Shown: positions 1-8,060, counted from the first letter of the stretch. The stretch: 26,355 nt of DNA from JAYEIA01 sp034659855 (GCA_034659855.1 JAYEIA010000243.1:1-26355); one strand, 5' to 3'. Notes: generated from the sequence alone by a model not told the origin. A program made the numbers and translations.

Positions 1-65
1 AATGGATAATAAATATGCAAAATCTATCGAATGATAAATAAAAAAGAAAGAAACCCTTTAACATT

Positions 66-145
66 GGGTTGGTCGTCAGTCATTTTTTGCTTGTTTTTAC
101 TACGCTTCGCTCGTAAAAAACAAGCAAAAAACCACCGCCGCCAAC
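66..145. repeat. Imperfect inverted repeat, possible small MITE-like insertion
   Basis: The inner arms TTTTTTGCTTGTTTTTA (83-99) and TAAAAAACAAGCAAAAAA (114-131) are complementary apart from one extra base. The complementarity resumes outside them as GTTGG (68-72) and CCAAC (141-145). The loop is about 14 bases. ACATT occurs at 61-65 and again at 146-150, directly abutting the right end but two bases away from the left GTTGG. This resembles a short inserted element with a target duplication. A stable RNA hairpin or an old decayed repeat is equally possible. Confidence 0.45.
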
Positions 146-164
146 ACATTTCCGTTAATTAACT

Positions 165-177
165 GCTCTTTCAGAGC
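165..177. repeat. Small perfect hairpin with TTC loop
   Basis: GCTCT-TTC-AGAGC is a 5-bp perfect stem with a 3-base TTC loop. It has the same design (5-bp stem, TTC loop) as the terminal repeats of the element at 17317-17480, though the stem sequence differs. Its function is unknown. Confidence 0.35.
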
Positions 178-287
178 GTTTTACAAACTTCGTAAAGTAG
201 AATTAATAATTAAGATTTTTCGGATGCGGTTTAGCAATTCAAGCTATAAGTTTTTTTCAATATCTCAATTTTCTGTACAAATAAGTC

Positions 288-295
288 TATCTTTG
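288..295 (+). promoter_or_regulatory. Candidate -7 promoter element for adk
   Basis: TATCTTTG matches the Bacteroidota housekeeping -7 consensus TAnnTTTG exactly and lies 21 bases before the adk ATG. No clear TTG-type -33 element is visible at the expected distance, so the assignment rests on the -7 box and its position. Confidence 0.45.
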
Positions 296-316
296 TCGCA
301 AAATTGAATAAATTAA

Positions 317-877
317 ATGAAACACATACTAATGTTTGGGGCTCCCGGTGCCGGGAAAACAACTCAGGCGAGGCTGTTGGAGAAAGAATTTGGATATATG
401 CACCTGTCCACCGGCATTTTATTAAGAGCAGAAATAACTCAACAAACAGAATTGGGCATAGAAGCCGAAAGGAATATGGAGGGAGGAAATTTTGCTCCCG
501 ATAGTTTGGTTTTGCAGATCATAGAAAAAAAATTAGAGGATAACCCCCGGACTGCCGGGTTTATTTATGACGGATTCCCGCGAACGCTTGCACAGGCAAA
601 AGCTCTTGATAAGATGCTGAAAAAAAGAGAGTCGGAGATAGAATTAATGGTTTTGTTGGAAGCACCCGAGGAAGAACTGAAAAGCAGATTAATAAAGCGA
701 GCCAAAACGGAAAGCAGAGCGGACGACACCCCCGACATCATCGAAAACAGAATTAAATTATACCGGTCCAAAACCGCTCCGATTATTAAGCGATACAAGA
801 AAAATGATAAGTGTCGGAATATTCCGGCTGTCGGAGAAATTGAGGAAGTTAATCAGAGAATATTTAAGTGCTTTTAA
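317..877 (+). CDS. adk: Adenylate kinase
   Basis: The 186-residue protein is a short-form adenylate kinase, catalysing ATP + AMP to 2 ADP in the cytoplasm. The P-loop GAPGAGKT is at residues 8-15, the AMP-binding STG follows at 31-33, and the family signature DGFPRT is at 85-90. An arginine-rich LID segment with RADDTP lies around 134-139. The LID is short, as in zinc-free enzymes, and the length is normal for Bacteroidota Adk. The ATG is the only sensible start because the P-loop follows directly. obgE lies 198 bases downstream on the same strand, an order common in this phylum. The intergenic inverted repeat between them makes separate transcription plausible. Confidence 0.95.
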   Translation: MKHILMFGAPGAGKTTQARLLEKEFGYMHLSTGILLRAEITQQTELGIEAERNMEGGNFAPDSLVLQIIEKKLEDNPRTAGFIYDGFPRTLAQAKALDKMLKKRESEIELMVLLEAPEEELKSRLIKRAKTESRADDTPDIIENRIKLYRSKTAPIIKRYKKNDKCRNIPAVGEIEEVNQRIFKCF

Positions 878-891
878 TAATGAAAGAGTGT

Positions 892-1056
892 AGTCTAAAA
901 AGTTATAAAGTTGAAAGTTAATAAAGTTAAGTTATTCATAATTAATTATTTGAAGCAAAATCATAAAATGTTTTAATCCTTGATTTTCAATCTATTAACT
1001 TTACAGCTTTACAACCTTTATTCTTTTTAAACTAAATTCATAAAAACTTTTTAGTC
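892..1056. repeat. AT-rich imperfect inverted repeat between adk and obgE
   Basis: The left arm begins at 892 with AGTCTAAAAAGTTATAAAG and is built of repeated AAAGTT words. It is complementary, with several mismatches, to the segment at about 993-1033. A further copy of the CTAAAAAGT word in inverted orientation lies at about 1045-1056. The arms are roughly 40 bases each. Such TAAAGTT-type repeats look like intergenic repeat elements rather than a coding region. A long hairpin could act as a weak terminator for adk. Confidence 0.45.
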
Positions 1057-1075
1057 ATAATTTAAAACAAACAAT

Positions 1076-2065
1076 TTGCCACAAGCTAATTTTATAGACC
1101 ACGTAATTATTCATTGCCGCTCCGGAAAAGGAGGACAGGGCTCGGTGCATTTTTATCGAGACAGAACCACGCCCAAGGGCGGCCCCGACGGAGGCAACGG
1201 CGGCAGAGGAGGACATATTATTCTGCGCGGAACCACCAACCGTTGGACACTTTTGCATTTAAGATACCGAAAGCATATTTTTGCCGAAAACGGAGGGCAG
1301 GGGCAAGGAGCCAATAAAACCGGTGCCGACGGAGAGGATGTCTATTTGGATGTACCCCTCGGAACTGTTGCCAAAGATTCCGAGTCGGGCCAAATATTGT
1401 TTGAGATTACGGAACACGGTCAGGAGCACACATTGAACAAAGGCGGTCGCGGCGGTTTGGGAAATACAAACTTTAAATCTCCCACCAATCGAACTCCCCG
1501 TTATGCACAGCCCGGTGAAAAAGCCGAAGAGTCAACGCGTATACTGGAACTGAAAGTATTGGCCGATGTTGGTTTGGTCGGCTTTCCCAATGCGGGAAAA
1601 TCTACGTTGCTGTCGGTTGTTTCGGCGGCAAAGCCAAAAATAGCCAACTACGAGTTTACCACGCTTACTCCAAATTTGGGTATGATAAAATACCGAGATG
1701 AGCAATCTTTCGTCATGGCCGATATACCCGGAATTATTGAAGGAGCATCAGAGGGAAAAGGTTTAGGTCATCAGTTTTTACGACATATCGAAAGGAACTC
1801 TGTATTATTGTTTATGGTGCCTGCTGAGGTGATGGATATTGCCGAACAATATAAAACATTGCTTTTGGAATTGGAAAAATACAATCCGGAATTACTCGAC
1901 AAACAACGAATATTGGCGATTACAAAATCCGATATGCTGGACGAGGAACTTATAGAGGCAACCAAAGAAGAATTGCCCGATTTGCCGCATGTGTTTATTT
2001 CTTCTGTGGCTCAGACCGGTTTGATAGAACTCAAAGATATGATATGGAAAGCCATGAATAATTAA
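1076..2065 (+). CDS. obgE: GTPase ObgE/CgtA (TTG start)
   Basis: The 329-residue Obg GTPase acts in large-subunit ribosome assembly and stress response. The N-terminal Obg fold has the usual glycine-rich runs (GPDGGNGGRGG near 36-46, GGRGGLGN near 123-130). The G domain follows with G1 GFPNAGKS at 169-176, G3 DIPG at 216-219, G4 TKSD at 283-286 and G5 SSVA near 309. The start codon is TTG: the frame has a TAA only six codons upstream (1058-1060) with no ATG or GTG between. The N-terminus NFIDHVIIHCRSGKGG aligns with the known start of Bacteroidota Obg proteins, so the next internal Met would delete conserved sequence. It lies 30 bases before the PAP2 gene and is probably co-transcribed with it. 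Confidence 0.95.
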   Translation: MPQANFIDHVIIHCRSGKGGQGSVHFYRDRTTPKGGPDGGNGGRGGHIILRGTTNRWTLLHLRYRKHIFAENGGQGQGANKTGADGEDVYLDVPLGTVAKDSESGQILFEITEHGQEHTLNKGGRGGLGNTNFKSPTNRTPRYAQPGEKAEESTRILELKVLADVGLVGFPNAGKSTLLSVVSAAKPKIANYEFTTLTPNLGMIKYRDEQSFVMADIPGIIEGASEGKGLGHQFLRHIERNSVLLFMVPAEVMDIAEQYKTLLLELEKYNPELLDKQRILAITKSDMLDEELIEATKEELPDLPHVFISSVAQTGLIELKDMIWKAMNN

Positions 2066-2095
2066 TTTTGCATGATTACTTAATACCCCGTTGCA

Positions 2096-2692
2096 ATGCT
2101 CGAAATATTAATTACGGCCGATATTAATTTATTTTTAACCCTTAACGGAATTCATAACCCGTTTTGGGATCAGGTAATGTTGATTATTACGGCAAAATAT
2201 ACCTGGGTTCCTTTATATGTTGCAACGGTGGGGTTTTTATTTTACAGATATAAACCTAAAAGTGCATTTTTTTTGTTTTTGGGATTTATTGGCTTGGTAA
2301 CAGCGGCAGACCAGAGTTCGGTACATCTATTTAAAGAGGTTTTTGAACGATTACGCCCCTGTTTCAATCCTGAAATTTCTGCCGGTGTTCATGTTCCGGA
2401 TATGCCCGGCGGAAAATACGGCTTTGTCTCTTCTCATGCGACCAATGTGTTTTCTTATGCCGTGTTTTCTGCTATTATTTTTCGTAATAATATATATGCC
2501 GGATTAATTTTGTTGTGGGCAGCCGTCGTTTCATACAGCAGGATTTATTTGGGTGTTCATTATCCGCTTGATATTTTGGGCGGAGCCATGTTGGGAGCTA
2601 TATTGGGAATTGCTTTTGCACGTATCTTTTCGATTGAGTTTTTAAAACCACAGCTTAGAAAATCGTTTCGTTCAAAGTCTTATTTGAAATAA
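2096..2692 (+). CDS. PAP2-family membrane phosphatase
   Basis: The 198-residue integral membrane protein carries the three type-2 phosphatidic acid phosphatase motifs: K80-x6-R87-P88, the S112-S113-H114 motif, and S148-R149-x5-H155-x3-D159. The two histidines and the arginines form the active site in this family. About five hydrophobic segments surround them. PAP2 proteins dephosphorylate lipid phosphates such as undecaprenyl pyrophosphate, phosphatidylglycerophosphate or lipid A. The sequence does not tell which. The gene starts 30 bases after obgE and the two probably form one transcript. The motif 2 residue normally given as Gly (PSGH) is Ser here (SSH), a common variation. Confidence 0.88.
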   Translation: MLEILITADINLFLTLNGIHNPFWDQVMLIITAKYTWVPLYVATVGFLFYRYKPKSAFFLFLGFIGLVTAADQSSVHLFKEVFERLRPCFNPEISAGVHVPDMPGGKYGFVSSHATNVFSYAVFSAIIFRNNIYAGLILLWAAVVSYSRIYLGVHYPLDILGGAMLGAILGIAFARIFSIEFLKPQLRKSFRSKSYLK

Positions 2693-2774
2693 ACAGAAAA
2701 ACAGAAATCTTCGGAGTTACCGAATTTTAACAACGTGACGGAGAAGATATCTTGAAATTTGCATACAACGTTTC

Positions 2775-3443
2775 TCAGGAGTCCTCTTTTTTTTGTTTCC
2801 GTTCCTTAACCTTATATTGATAGCGAACGGTTTTGTCTTGATATTTTGTTAAATTTATAGGAACAGAGTATTGGTTTTGCTTAACTTTAATCCCGCAATC
2901 CGGACAATAGAGGTCAAAGTCTGTTAGGTCAGAGCCACAAGCGGTACACTTATACGGGTCATTTTCCCATTCCCTTTGATTTTTTTCCAAATCGGCGCTT
3001 TCTTGATTGTCGTGATTATTTTTTCCGGTAAATTGTTCAATCTTATTTTGGATATAGGTGTTAATAAAAAACAGATTGATACCATAAAATGCAGCAACAG
3101 TAAGACTTCCGTAAATAAAAAATTCAGTAACCGACAGAAACAAAAAAAATGCCGACGCCGTAAGAATAATTAAACTCAGTCGCAGTAAAGCATCCAGATT
3201 TATTTCATATTCAATATCTACTTCAGAGTCTCGGCGTTTTACTCGGATATCTACTTTATAGGCTTGCTTGAATAAACTGTTGGTCGTCGAAAGCGACAGC
3301 TTATATTCATCAATAAGTTCAACATCGTCACCTAATTTGGAAAACAATCCGGCCAAGGTACCCGCATATTTTTTAGGGTCAATATTTGAAATCGGATGAT
3401 TCAGAATTTCAATATTATTTGTATAGGAGTAGGGGAACGGCAT
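2775..3443 (-). CDS. Two-TM protein with C-terminal zinc ribbon
   Basis: I do not recognise a named family for this 222-residue protein. Residues 1-86 are polar and soluble. Residues about 88-130 form two closely spaced membrane segments. A charged linker leads to a zinc ribbon with CxxC at 166/169 and CPDC at 180/183, followed by a basic tail ending in a Lys/Glu-rich stretch. No signal peptide is seen. The gene starts 5 bases after the stop codon of the Hpt-domain gene, so the two are almost certainly co-transcribed and may work together. A membrane-bound adaptor or sensor role is possible but unproven. Confidence 0.6.
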   Translation of the reverse strand: MPFPYSYTNNIEILNHPISNIDPKKYAGTLAGLFSKLGDDVELIDEYKLSLSTTNSLFKQAYKVDIRVKRRDSEVDIEYEINLDALLRLSLIILTASAFFLFLSVTEFFIYGSLTVAAFYGINLFFINTYIQNKIEQFTGKNNHDNQESADLEKNQREWENDPYKCTACGSDLTDFDLYCPDCGIKVKQNQYSVPINLTKYQDKTVRYQYKVKERKQKKEDS

Positions 3444-3448
3444 ATTTT

Positions 3449-3817
3449 TTATATTAATTTTGAGTTTAAATCATCCAGTACAAGTTTAAATTCTTGGTTT
3501 GCCTGTTCACAAAGTTTATAAAATTTTTCAAGAACCGGTAGCCATTGGTCTTTTTCTTTACCGGCTTTCAATAGGTTTTCTGCTTCCATAATCGTTTCTC
3601 TCCCATTCTTTACAGAGGTTATCAGCACCGATGATTTTGCTTTATGCATGGTTTTTTTTAAACTTTCATAGTCTTTCGTTTTTACTTGACTTTGAATGTC
3701 ATTTTTGAGTTCGGAGAATTCCCGGTCGAAGACAGAAAGAATTTTTTTTACAAACTCCGGCTTGGAGGAAGCTTCAAGAATATAGGACAAGTCAATGTAA
3801 TGAAATTGATTTTTCAT
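3449..3817 (-). CDS. Hpt-domain phosphotransfer protein (orphan)
   Basis: The 122-residue all-helical protein resembles a histidine-containing phosphotransfer (Hpt) domain. Its N-terminus (DLSYILEAS, EFVKKILSVF) has the pattern of Hpt helices. The central motif H58-K-A-K61-S-S fits H-x-x-K-G-[SA], with Ser in place of Gly, and H58 is the predicted phosphorylation site. Hpt domains relay phosphate between hybrid histidine kinases and response regulators. No kinase or receiver domain lies nearby, so its partners are encoded elsewhere. It is the first gene of a two-gene unit with the zinc-ribbon membrane protein. The similarity is recognised by pattern only, so an unrelated four-helix protein cannot be excluded. 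Confidence 0.65.
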   Translation of the reverse strand: MKNQFHYIDLSYILEASSKPEFVKKILSVFDREFSELKNDIQSQVKTKDYESLKKTMHKAKSSVLITSVKNGRETIMEAENLLKAGKEKDQWLPVLEKFYKLCEQANQEFKLVLDDLNSKLI

Positions 3818-3832
3818 TGAGTTTTTCAGTTA

Positions 3833-3866
3833 TTTCGATAAATGATAATAAATTTTATTAAATTTG
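3833..3866 (+). promoter_or_regulatory. Candidate promoter for the TPR/OmpA operon
   Basis: TAAATTTG at 3859-3866 matches the -7 consensus TAnnTTTG. TTTCG at 3833-3837, 21 bases upstream, could serve as a weak -33 box. The predicted leader before the ATG at 3909 would be roughly 35 bases. Confidence 0.45.
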
Positions 3867-3908
3867 TATTCTTAAAATGCTATAAAGTCTAAAAATAAAC
3901 AAAAACTT

Positions 3909-4997
3909 ATGAAAAGTATAATTTCTTTATCAATACTGTTACTTTTTGCATTCGCCGTCTACGCCCAGCCGGATACCTCAGATACCAGAATAGTGGCCGA
4001 TGACCAAGAAGCGGAGTTGGCATACAACAGAGGAGTAAGGGCATATGCCGAACAAAACTATCCGGGAGCTTTGGATGAGTTTTCTAAAGCCATTGCCTAC
4101 AGGGCTAATTTTGGGAAAGCATACTACAACAGGGGGGCAGTAAAAAATGAGTTGCGGGATTATTCAGCAGCAATTTCGGATTTTACTCAAGCGGTAGCTT
4201 TAATTCCGGATTTGAATAAATCTTATTTTGCCCGTGGGTTTGCTTATGTCAATACCGAGAAATATGATGAAGCTTTAACCGATTTTAAACTCGCCGGTGA
4301 AAAAGGATATAAAAAAGCCAATCTCGAATATTATACCGGATTAGTTTATTATCAAAAAAAGGACTACGATTCGTCTATTGAAAACTTCACAAAATCCATT
4401 CAAAAAGATACCGGCTATGCTTATGCCTATCACGACAGAGGCTCGGCCAAAAGAATGAAGAAAGATTATGTGGGAGCAGAACTTGATTACAGGAAAGCGG
4501 TTAAGATAAATCCCTCAATGGCATTTTCTTACAGTAATTTAGGAGGAGTCCTTAAGGAAATGAAAAATTATGACGGAGCCATCGAAGCTTATTCCAAGGC
4601 TCTGGAGATAAAAGCAGAATATCCCGTTGTTTACTTTAACCGTGGGATAGCTAAGTATAGCAAAGCCATTGAACTGGATTTTGAGGAACAAGCCAAAGAA
4701 GTAGAAAAATTGTTTAAAGCAGCCATGTCTGATTATAAAAAAGCGGTGAATCAACAATCGACCTATGCACAGGCATTTAATAATATGGGGATGATTGAGC
4801 TGAAAAGGAAAAATTATAAAAAGTCAATAAAACACTTTACAAAAGCCGTTGAGGCCGACAAAGAATACGCTCAGGCATATGCAAACCGAGGAACAGCATA
4901 CGAAAACTTAAGAAAATTTGATGAAGCTTGTGAAGATTGGACTAAGGCAGCAGAGCTCGGCATTGAAGATGCTGATTTATTCAGAGATTGTAAGTAA
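3909..4997 (+). CDS. Secreted tetratricopeptide-repeat protein
   Basis: The 362-residue protein begins with a signal peptide (residues 1-19, cleavage likely after AVYA, before Gln20). The rest is almost entirely TPR units of about 34 residues, with the typical A-Y-x-N-R-G and A-x-x-D-F/Y-x-K-A signatures. About eight units can be counted. One, near residues 250-285, carries an insertion. TPR arrays mediate protein-protein contacts, and export to the periplasm or outer membrane is likely. The gene lies 33 bases before the PorE-like OmpA gene and probably shares its transcript, so a joint role in envelope assembly is a reasonable inference. Confidence 0.85.
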   Translation: MKSIISLSILLLFAFAVYAQPDTSDTRIVADDQEAELAYNRGVRAYAEQNYPGALDEFSKAIAYRANFGKAYYNRGAVKNELRDYSAAISDFTQAVALIPDLNKSYFARGFAYVNTEKYDEALTDFKLAGEKGYKKANLEYYTGLVYYQKKDYDSSIENFTKSIQKDTGYAYAYHDRGSAKRMKKDYVGAELDYRKAVKINPSMAFSYSNLGGVLKEMKNYDGAIEAYSKALEIKAEYPVVYFNRGIAKYSKAIELDFEEQAKEVEKLFKAAMSDYKKAVNQQSTYAQAFNNMGMIELKRKNYKKSIKHFTKAVEADKEYAQAYANRGTAYENLRKFDEACEDWTKAAELGIEDADLFRDCK

Positions 4998-5030
4998 ACT
5001 AAAAATATATAATAGGAAATCTATATTATC

Positions 5031-7109
5031 ATGAAAATATCGAAAATATTCATCAGCATTTTTACCCTCTTTTTCTTCTTTTCCACTACTTCTGCACAGG
5101 AGTTTGTGAGAGTGAAAAAGGCAGATTTTGAAATTACGGAAGATGGTCTGAAAGAGGCTATGAAAAATATCCGAAAAGGAAATCGAAAATACCGAGCCGA
5201 TAAGCGAGGAACCTATCAAATGGCTCTAGAATTGTACAACCAAGCCTTTGAATACAATGAAGATAATGCAGCACTTAACTATCTTATCGGGGTTTGTTAT
5301 CTAAATACGGGAGAGAAATCTAAGGCCTATGAATTTATTGATAATGCTTATTTTATAAAAGAAGACCTGGCTGAAGATATCCTTTATCAACGAGGACTTG
5401 CAGCCATGTATATCTATGAATTTGACGATGCCGTAGATGATTTTAATGACTATCTGGAATCATTGGATGAGCGTAAGCTTCAAAAAGTAAAAATGAAAGT
5501 TGATAAGAGAATTGATGAATGTAAAAATGCCCTTGAACTAAAGAAAAAGCCGGTGAGGTGTTTTATCGATAATTTGGGAGAAGGCATAAATACAGCTGCT
5601 CCGGAGTACAGTTCCGTCTTCTTCTTTCAAGATTCATTACTCTATTTTACATCCAGAAGAGAAAGTACTTTGGGCGGAAAAAGAAGTCCGATGAATGCCA
5701 TGTATATGGAAGATGTTTACCGATCGGAATATAAAAACGGCAGTTGGCAAGCCGCTGAACATCCTGAAGCACCATTGAATACGAAACACAATGACGCCGT
5801 AGTTGATGTATCAAATAACGGAAAAGAACTCTGTATTTATCGCGGGCATAAAGGCGCCGGAGATTTATTTTATATGACTTTTACCGGCGAAATTTGGGAA
5901 AAAGCCGAAAAAATAAGAAAAATTGATGAAAAACATGACCGAGAGAGTTCTGTGTCAGTAACTCCCGATTCACTTTTCATGTTCTTTATTTCCGACAGAA
6001 AAGGAAGTATCGGAGGTACAGATATTTGGGTCAGTATGAAAACTCAAGACAAAAGAAAATGGCAAAAACCGCAAAATCTCGGTACGACAGTAAATACAAA
6101 GTATGATGAGGAAACCGTAGAAATTTCAAATGACGGCAAAACCTTATATTTCAGCTCCAAAGGGCACAATACCATGGGAGGTTATGATGTGTTTAAAACC
6201 ACAAGAAATGATGACGGAACTTGGTCTGAACCGGAGAACATCGGCTATCCGATAAATACTCCCTACGATGATGTGTTTTTTATGCTCACCGAAAATGAAA
6301 AATTCGGATATTACGGCTCAGTTCAGGAAGATAATTACGGCGATTTAGATTTATATGAGGTCGTTTTTCTCGGCCCCGAAAAACCAACAGATGTAACAGC
6401 ATCCGAAGCCGATGAACAGTTAGCATATCTCATGGAGCCGGTAAGCGAAACAGAAATTGAAAAACCCGTAAATATTAAAGTTGTTCAGCTCTCGAAAGTT
6501 ACCGGAATTATTACTGATGCCTATTCCGGAAAGCCTATTGAAGCTCAGCTCGAATTGGTAGATAACGCTACGGGTAAAGTTCAAAAAGTAGTAACATCAT
6601 ATGGTGCAACCGGTAAATATACCGTTACCTTGCCCCCGGGAAAAGATTATGCCTTGACGGCCGGAGCCCAGGATTATTTTTTCCACTCTGAGAATTTTGT
6701 CATCGCAGACACCTCTATTCATGAAGTGATTCATAAAGATATTCAGTTGCAACCCATGGGAGTCGGAGCTAAAATTGTATTGAATAATGTCTTTTTTGAC
6801 AGCGGAAAATCAAAGCTTCGTCCGGAATCTTTCATTGAGCTCGACCGATTGATAAAAATAATCAAACTATATCCTCGTTTAAAAATTGAGATTTCGGGAC
6901 ATACCGACAGTCGAGGTTCTGCCAGATTCAATCAACAACTTTCACAAAAGAGAGCACAATCTGTTGTAAATTACATCACAGAAAAAGGAGTAAATTTAGC
7001 CCAAATTATTGCGAAGGGATACGGAGAGGAAGAACCCAGAGCAGATAATGTTACTGCCAACGGGCGTCAACTTAATCGTAGAGTGGAAGCGAAAATTCTT
7101 GAGAAATAA
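5031..7109 (+). CDS. PorE-like TPR/PD40/CRD/OmpA envelope protein
   Basis: The 692-residue protein has a signal peptide (1-22, cleavage SA|Q), a TPR-like region to about 170, and a beta-propeller of PD40/WD40-like repeats at about 185-455 (recurring DG-K-LYFSSKG, SDRKGSIGGTDIW and GGYDVFK motifs). A carboxypeptidase-regulatory-like domain spans about 484-560, and an OmpA C-terminal domain spans 583-692. The OmpA domain retains the peptidoglycan-binding Asp626 (GHTD) and Arg641 (QKRA). This order, TPR-propeller-CRD-OmpA, is that of PorE, a T9SS component that anchors the secretion machinery to peptidoglycan. Bacteroidota often encode several such paralogues, so this may be PorE itself or a relative. 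The two T9SS cargo genes about 6 kb downstream fit the context. It is the last gene of its operon. Confidence 0.85.
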   Translation: MKISKIFISIFTLFFFFSTTSAQEFVRVKKADFEITEDGLKEAMKNIRKGNRKYRADKRGTYQMALELYNQAFEYNEDNAALNYLIGVCYLNTGEKSKAYEFIDNAYFIKEDLAEDILYQRGLAAMYIYEFDDAVDDFNDYLESLDERKLQKVKMKVDKRIDECKNALELKKKPVRCFIDNLGEGINTAAPEYSSVFFFQDSLLYFTSRRESTLGGKRSPMNAMYMEDVYRSEYKNGSWQAAEHPEAPLNTKHNDAVVDVSNNGKELCIYRGHKGAGDLFYMTFTGEIWEKAEKIRKIDEKHDRESSVSVTPDSLFMFFISDRKGSIGGTDIWVSMKTQDKRKWQKPQNLGTTVNTKYDEETVEISNDGKTLYFSSKGHNTMGGYDVFKTTRNDDGTWSEPENIGYPINTPYDDVFFMLTENEKFGYYGSVQEDNYGDLDLYEVVFLGPEKPTDVTASEADEQLAYLMEPVSETEIEKPVNIKVVQLSKVTGIITDAYSGKPIEAQLELVDNATGKVQKVVTSYGATGKYTVTLPPGKDYALTAGAQDYFFHSENFVIADTSIHEVIHKDIQLQPMGVGAKIVLNNVFFDSGKSKLRPESFIELDRLIKIIKLYPRLKIEISGHTDSRGSARFNQQLSQKRAQSVVNYITEKGVNLAQIIAKGYGEEEPRADNVTANGRQLNRRVEAKILEK

Positions 7110-7120
7110 GACAATAAATA

Positions 7121-7170
7121 GTTTTATTAAAAAGGGCAAAACATTGTGTTTTGCCCTTTTTTAATAAAAT
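7121..7170. terminator. Strong rho-independent terminator after the OmpA gene
   Basis: Core arms AAAAAGGGCAAAACA (7129-7143) and TGTTTTGCCCTTTTT (7147-7161) are perfectly complementary around a TTG loop. Pairing extends outward through TTTTATT/AATAAAA with a single bulge. T-runs follow on both strands, so it can stop the operon from the left and transcription arriving from the right. Confidence 0.9.
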
Positions 7171-7294
7171 ATTGTTGGTTCAAGCTGTAAAGAACTACTG
7201 TTGTAGTAAAGGGGATTTAACATATTTCCTGAAAACTCCTCCCTCTGTATTAATTCTCAGTCTTTCACTGATAATATCTAAGGTCGGTTAATCA

Positions 7295-8044
7295 CTATTT
7301 AAATTTATTGCCTTTCAGTCGCCGAACTTCATGCTCAGTGAGGTATCTCCATTTTCCTCTGCCCAGACCTTCTTTGGTCAGTCCGGCAAAGAAAACACGG
7401 TCGAGCCTTTCAACTTTGTATTCCAGAAACTCAAACATTCTTCTTACAATTCGGTTACGTCCGGAATGGATTTCAACACCAACCTCAGATTTGTCTGAAA
7501 GGTTGGGGTAGGCAACATGATCAAAAAACATATTCCCGTCACCCGGGTCAATTCCTTCGGCTAATTTCTCCATGTCGGCTTTTGTCAGATCTTTATCAAG
7601 AAATACATGGTAGACCTTTTTTTTATTGTATGACGGATGGGTGAGACGTTGTGTTAATTTTCCGTCATTGGTAATCAAAAGAACTCCGGTTGTATCTCTG
7701 TCTAAGCGTCCTACGGGGTAAACCTGTTGTTTGACTTTATGGTGTAAAAGATCAAGTACAGTTTTTCTGCCGGAATCATCTCTGGTGGTCGTGATTGTGT
7801 TCTTTGGTTTGTTCATCAGCAAGTAAACATGCTTTTCTTGTGAGATTTTTTGGCCTTTAAAAAAAATGTCATCGTTGGGGTGAACTTTAAACCCCAGTTC
7901 AGTTACAACTTCTCCGTTTACTTCTACCATTCCTTTTTCAATGAGCTTATCAGCTTTTCTTCTTGAGGCTATACCGGCATTAGAAAGATACTTATTTAAA
8001 CGAATTAAATATTTGTGTCTGCTGTCTTTACTGTCTTTTTTCAT
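7295..8044 (-). CDS. rluB: 23S rRNA pseudouridine synthase, RsuA/RluB family
   Basis: The 249-residue enzyme has an N-terminal S4 RNA-binding domain (about 14-60: RLNKYLSNAGIASRRKAD). The RsuA-type pseudouridine synthase domain follows, with GRLDRDTTG at 112-120, where Asp115 is the catalytic nucleophile. A later motif, HSGRNRIVRRMFE, is characteristic of the RsuA/RluB/RluE/RluF group. By overall layout it is closest to RluB, which modifies the peptidyl-transferase region of 23S rRNA, but exact site specificity cannot be read from sequence. It is a single gene, converging on the OmpA operon across the shared terminator, with its own consensus promoter. Confidence 0.88.
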   Translation of the reverse strand: MKKDSKDSRHKYLIRLNKYLSNAGIASRRKADKLIEKGMVEVNGEVVTELGFKVHPNDDIFFKGQKISQEKHVYLLMNKPKNTITTTRDDSGRKTVLDLLHHKVKQQVYPVGRLDRDTTGVLLITNDGKLTQRLTHPSYNKKKVYHVFLDKDLTKADMEKLAEGIDPGDGNMFFDHVAYPNLSDKSEVGVEIHSGRNRIVRRMFEFLEYKVERLDRVFFAGLTKEGLGRGKWRYLTEHEVRRLKGNKFK

Positions 8045-8060
8045 TCTGTGTGATTTTTTG

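Larger units (their letters stand above)
1..316. other. Non-coding region upstream of adk with hairpins
   Basis: I see no convincing coding frame here. The stretch holds a large imperfect inverted repeat (66-145, listed separately). It also holds a small perfect hairpin GCTCT-TTC-AGAGC at 165-177, a weaker TTTAC/GTAAA dyad at 180-196, and the probable adk promoter near 288-295. In many Bacteroidota genomes a gene such as hpt lies upstream of adk, but no 3' end of such a gene can be recognised in this window. Confidence 0.5.

Noticed and set aside
304..504. Plus-strand frame overlapping the start of adk
   Set aside because: It overlaps adk in another frame and its product is arginine- and serine-rich with no recognisable domain; adk has clear motifs.
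2700..2760. Hairpin between the PAP2 and zinc-ribbon genes as terminator (ATCTTC ... GAAGAT)
   Set aside because: The arms are six bases with a loop of over 30 and no T-run follows, so it is not convincing.
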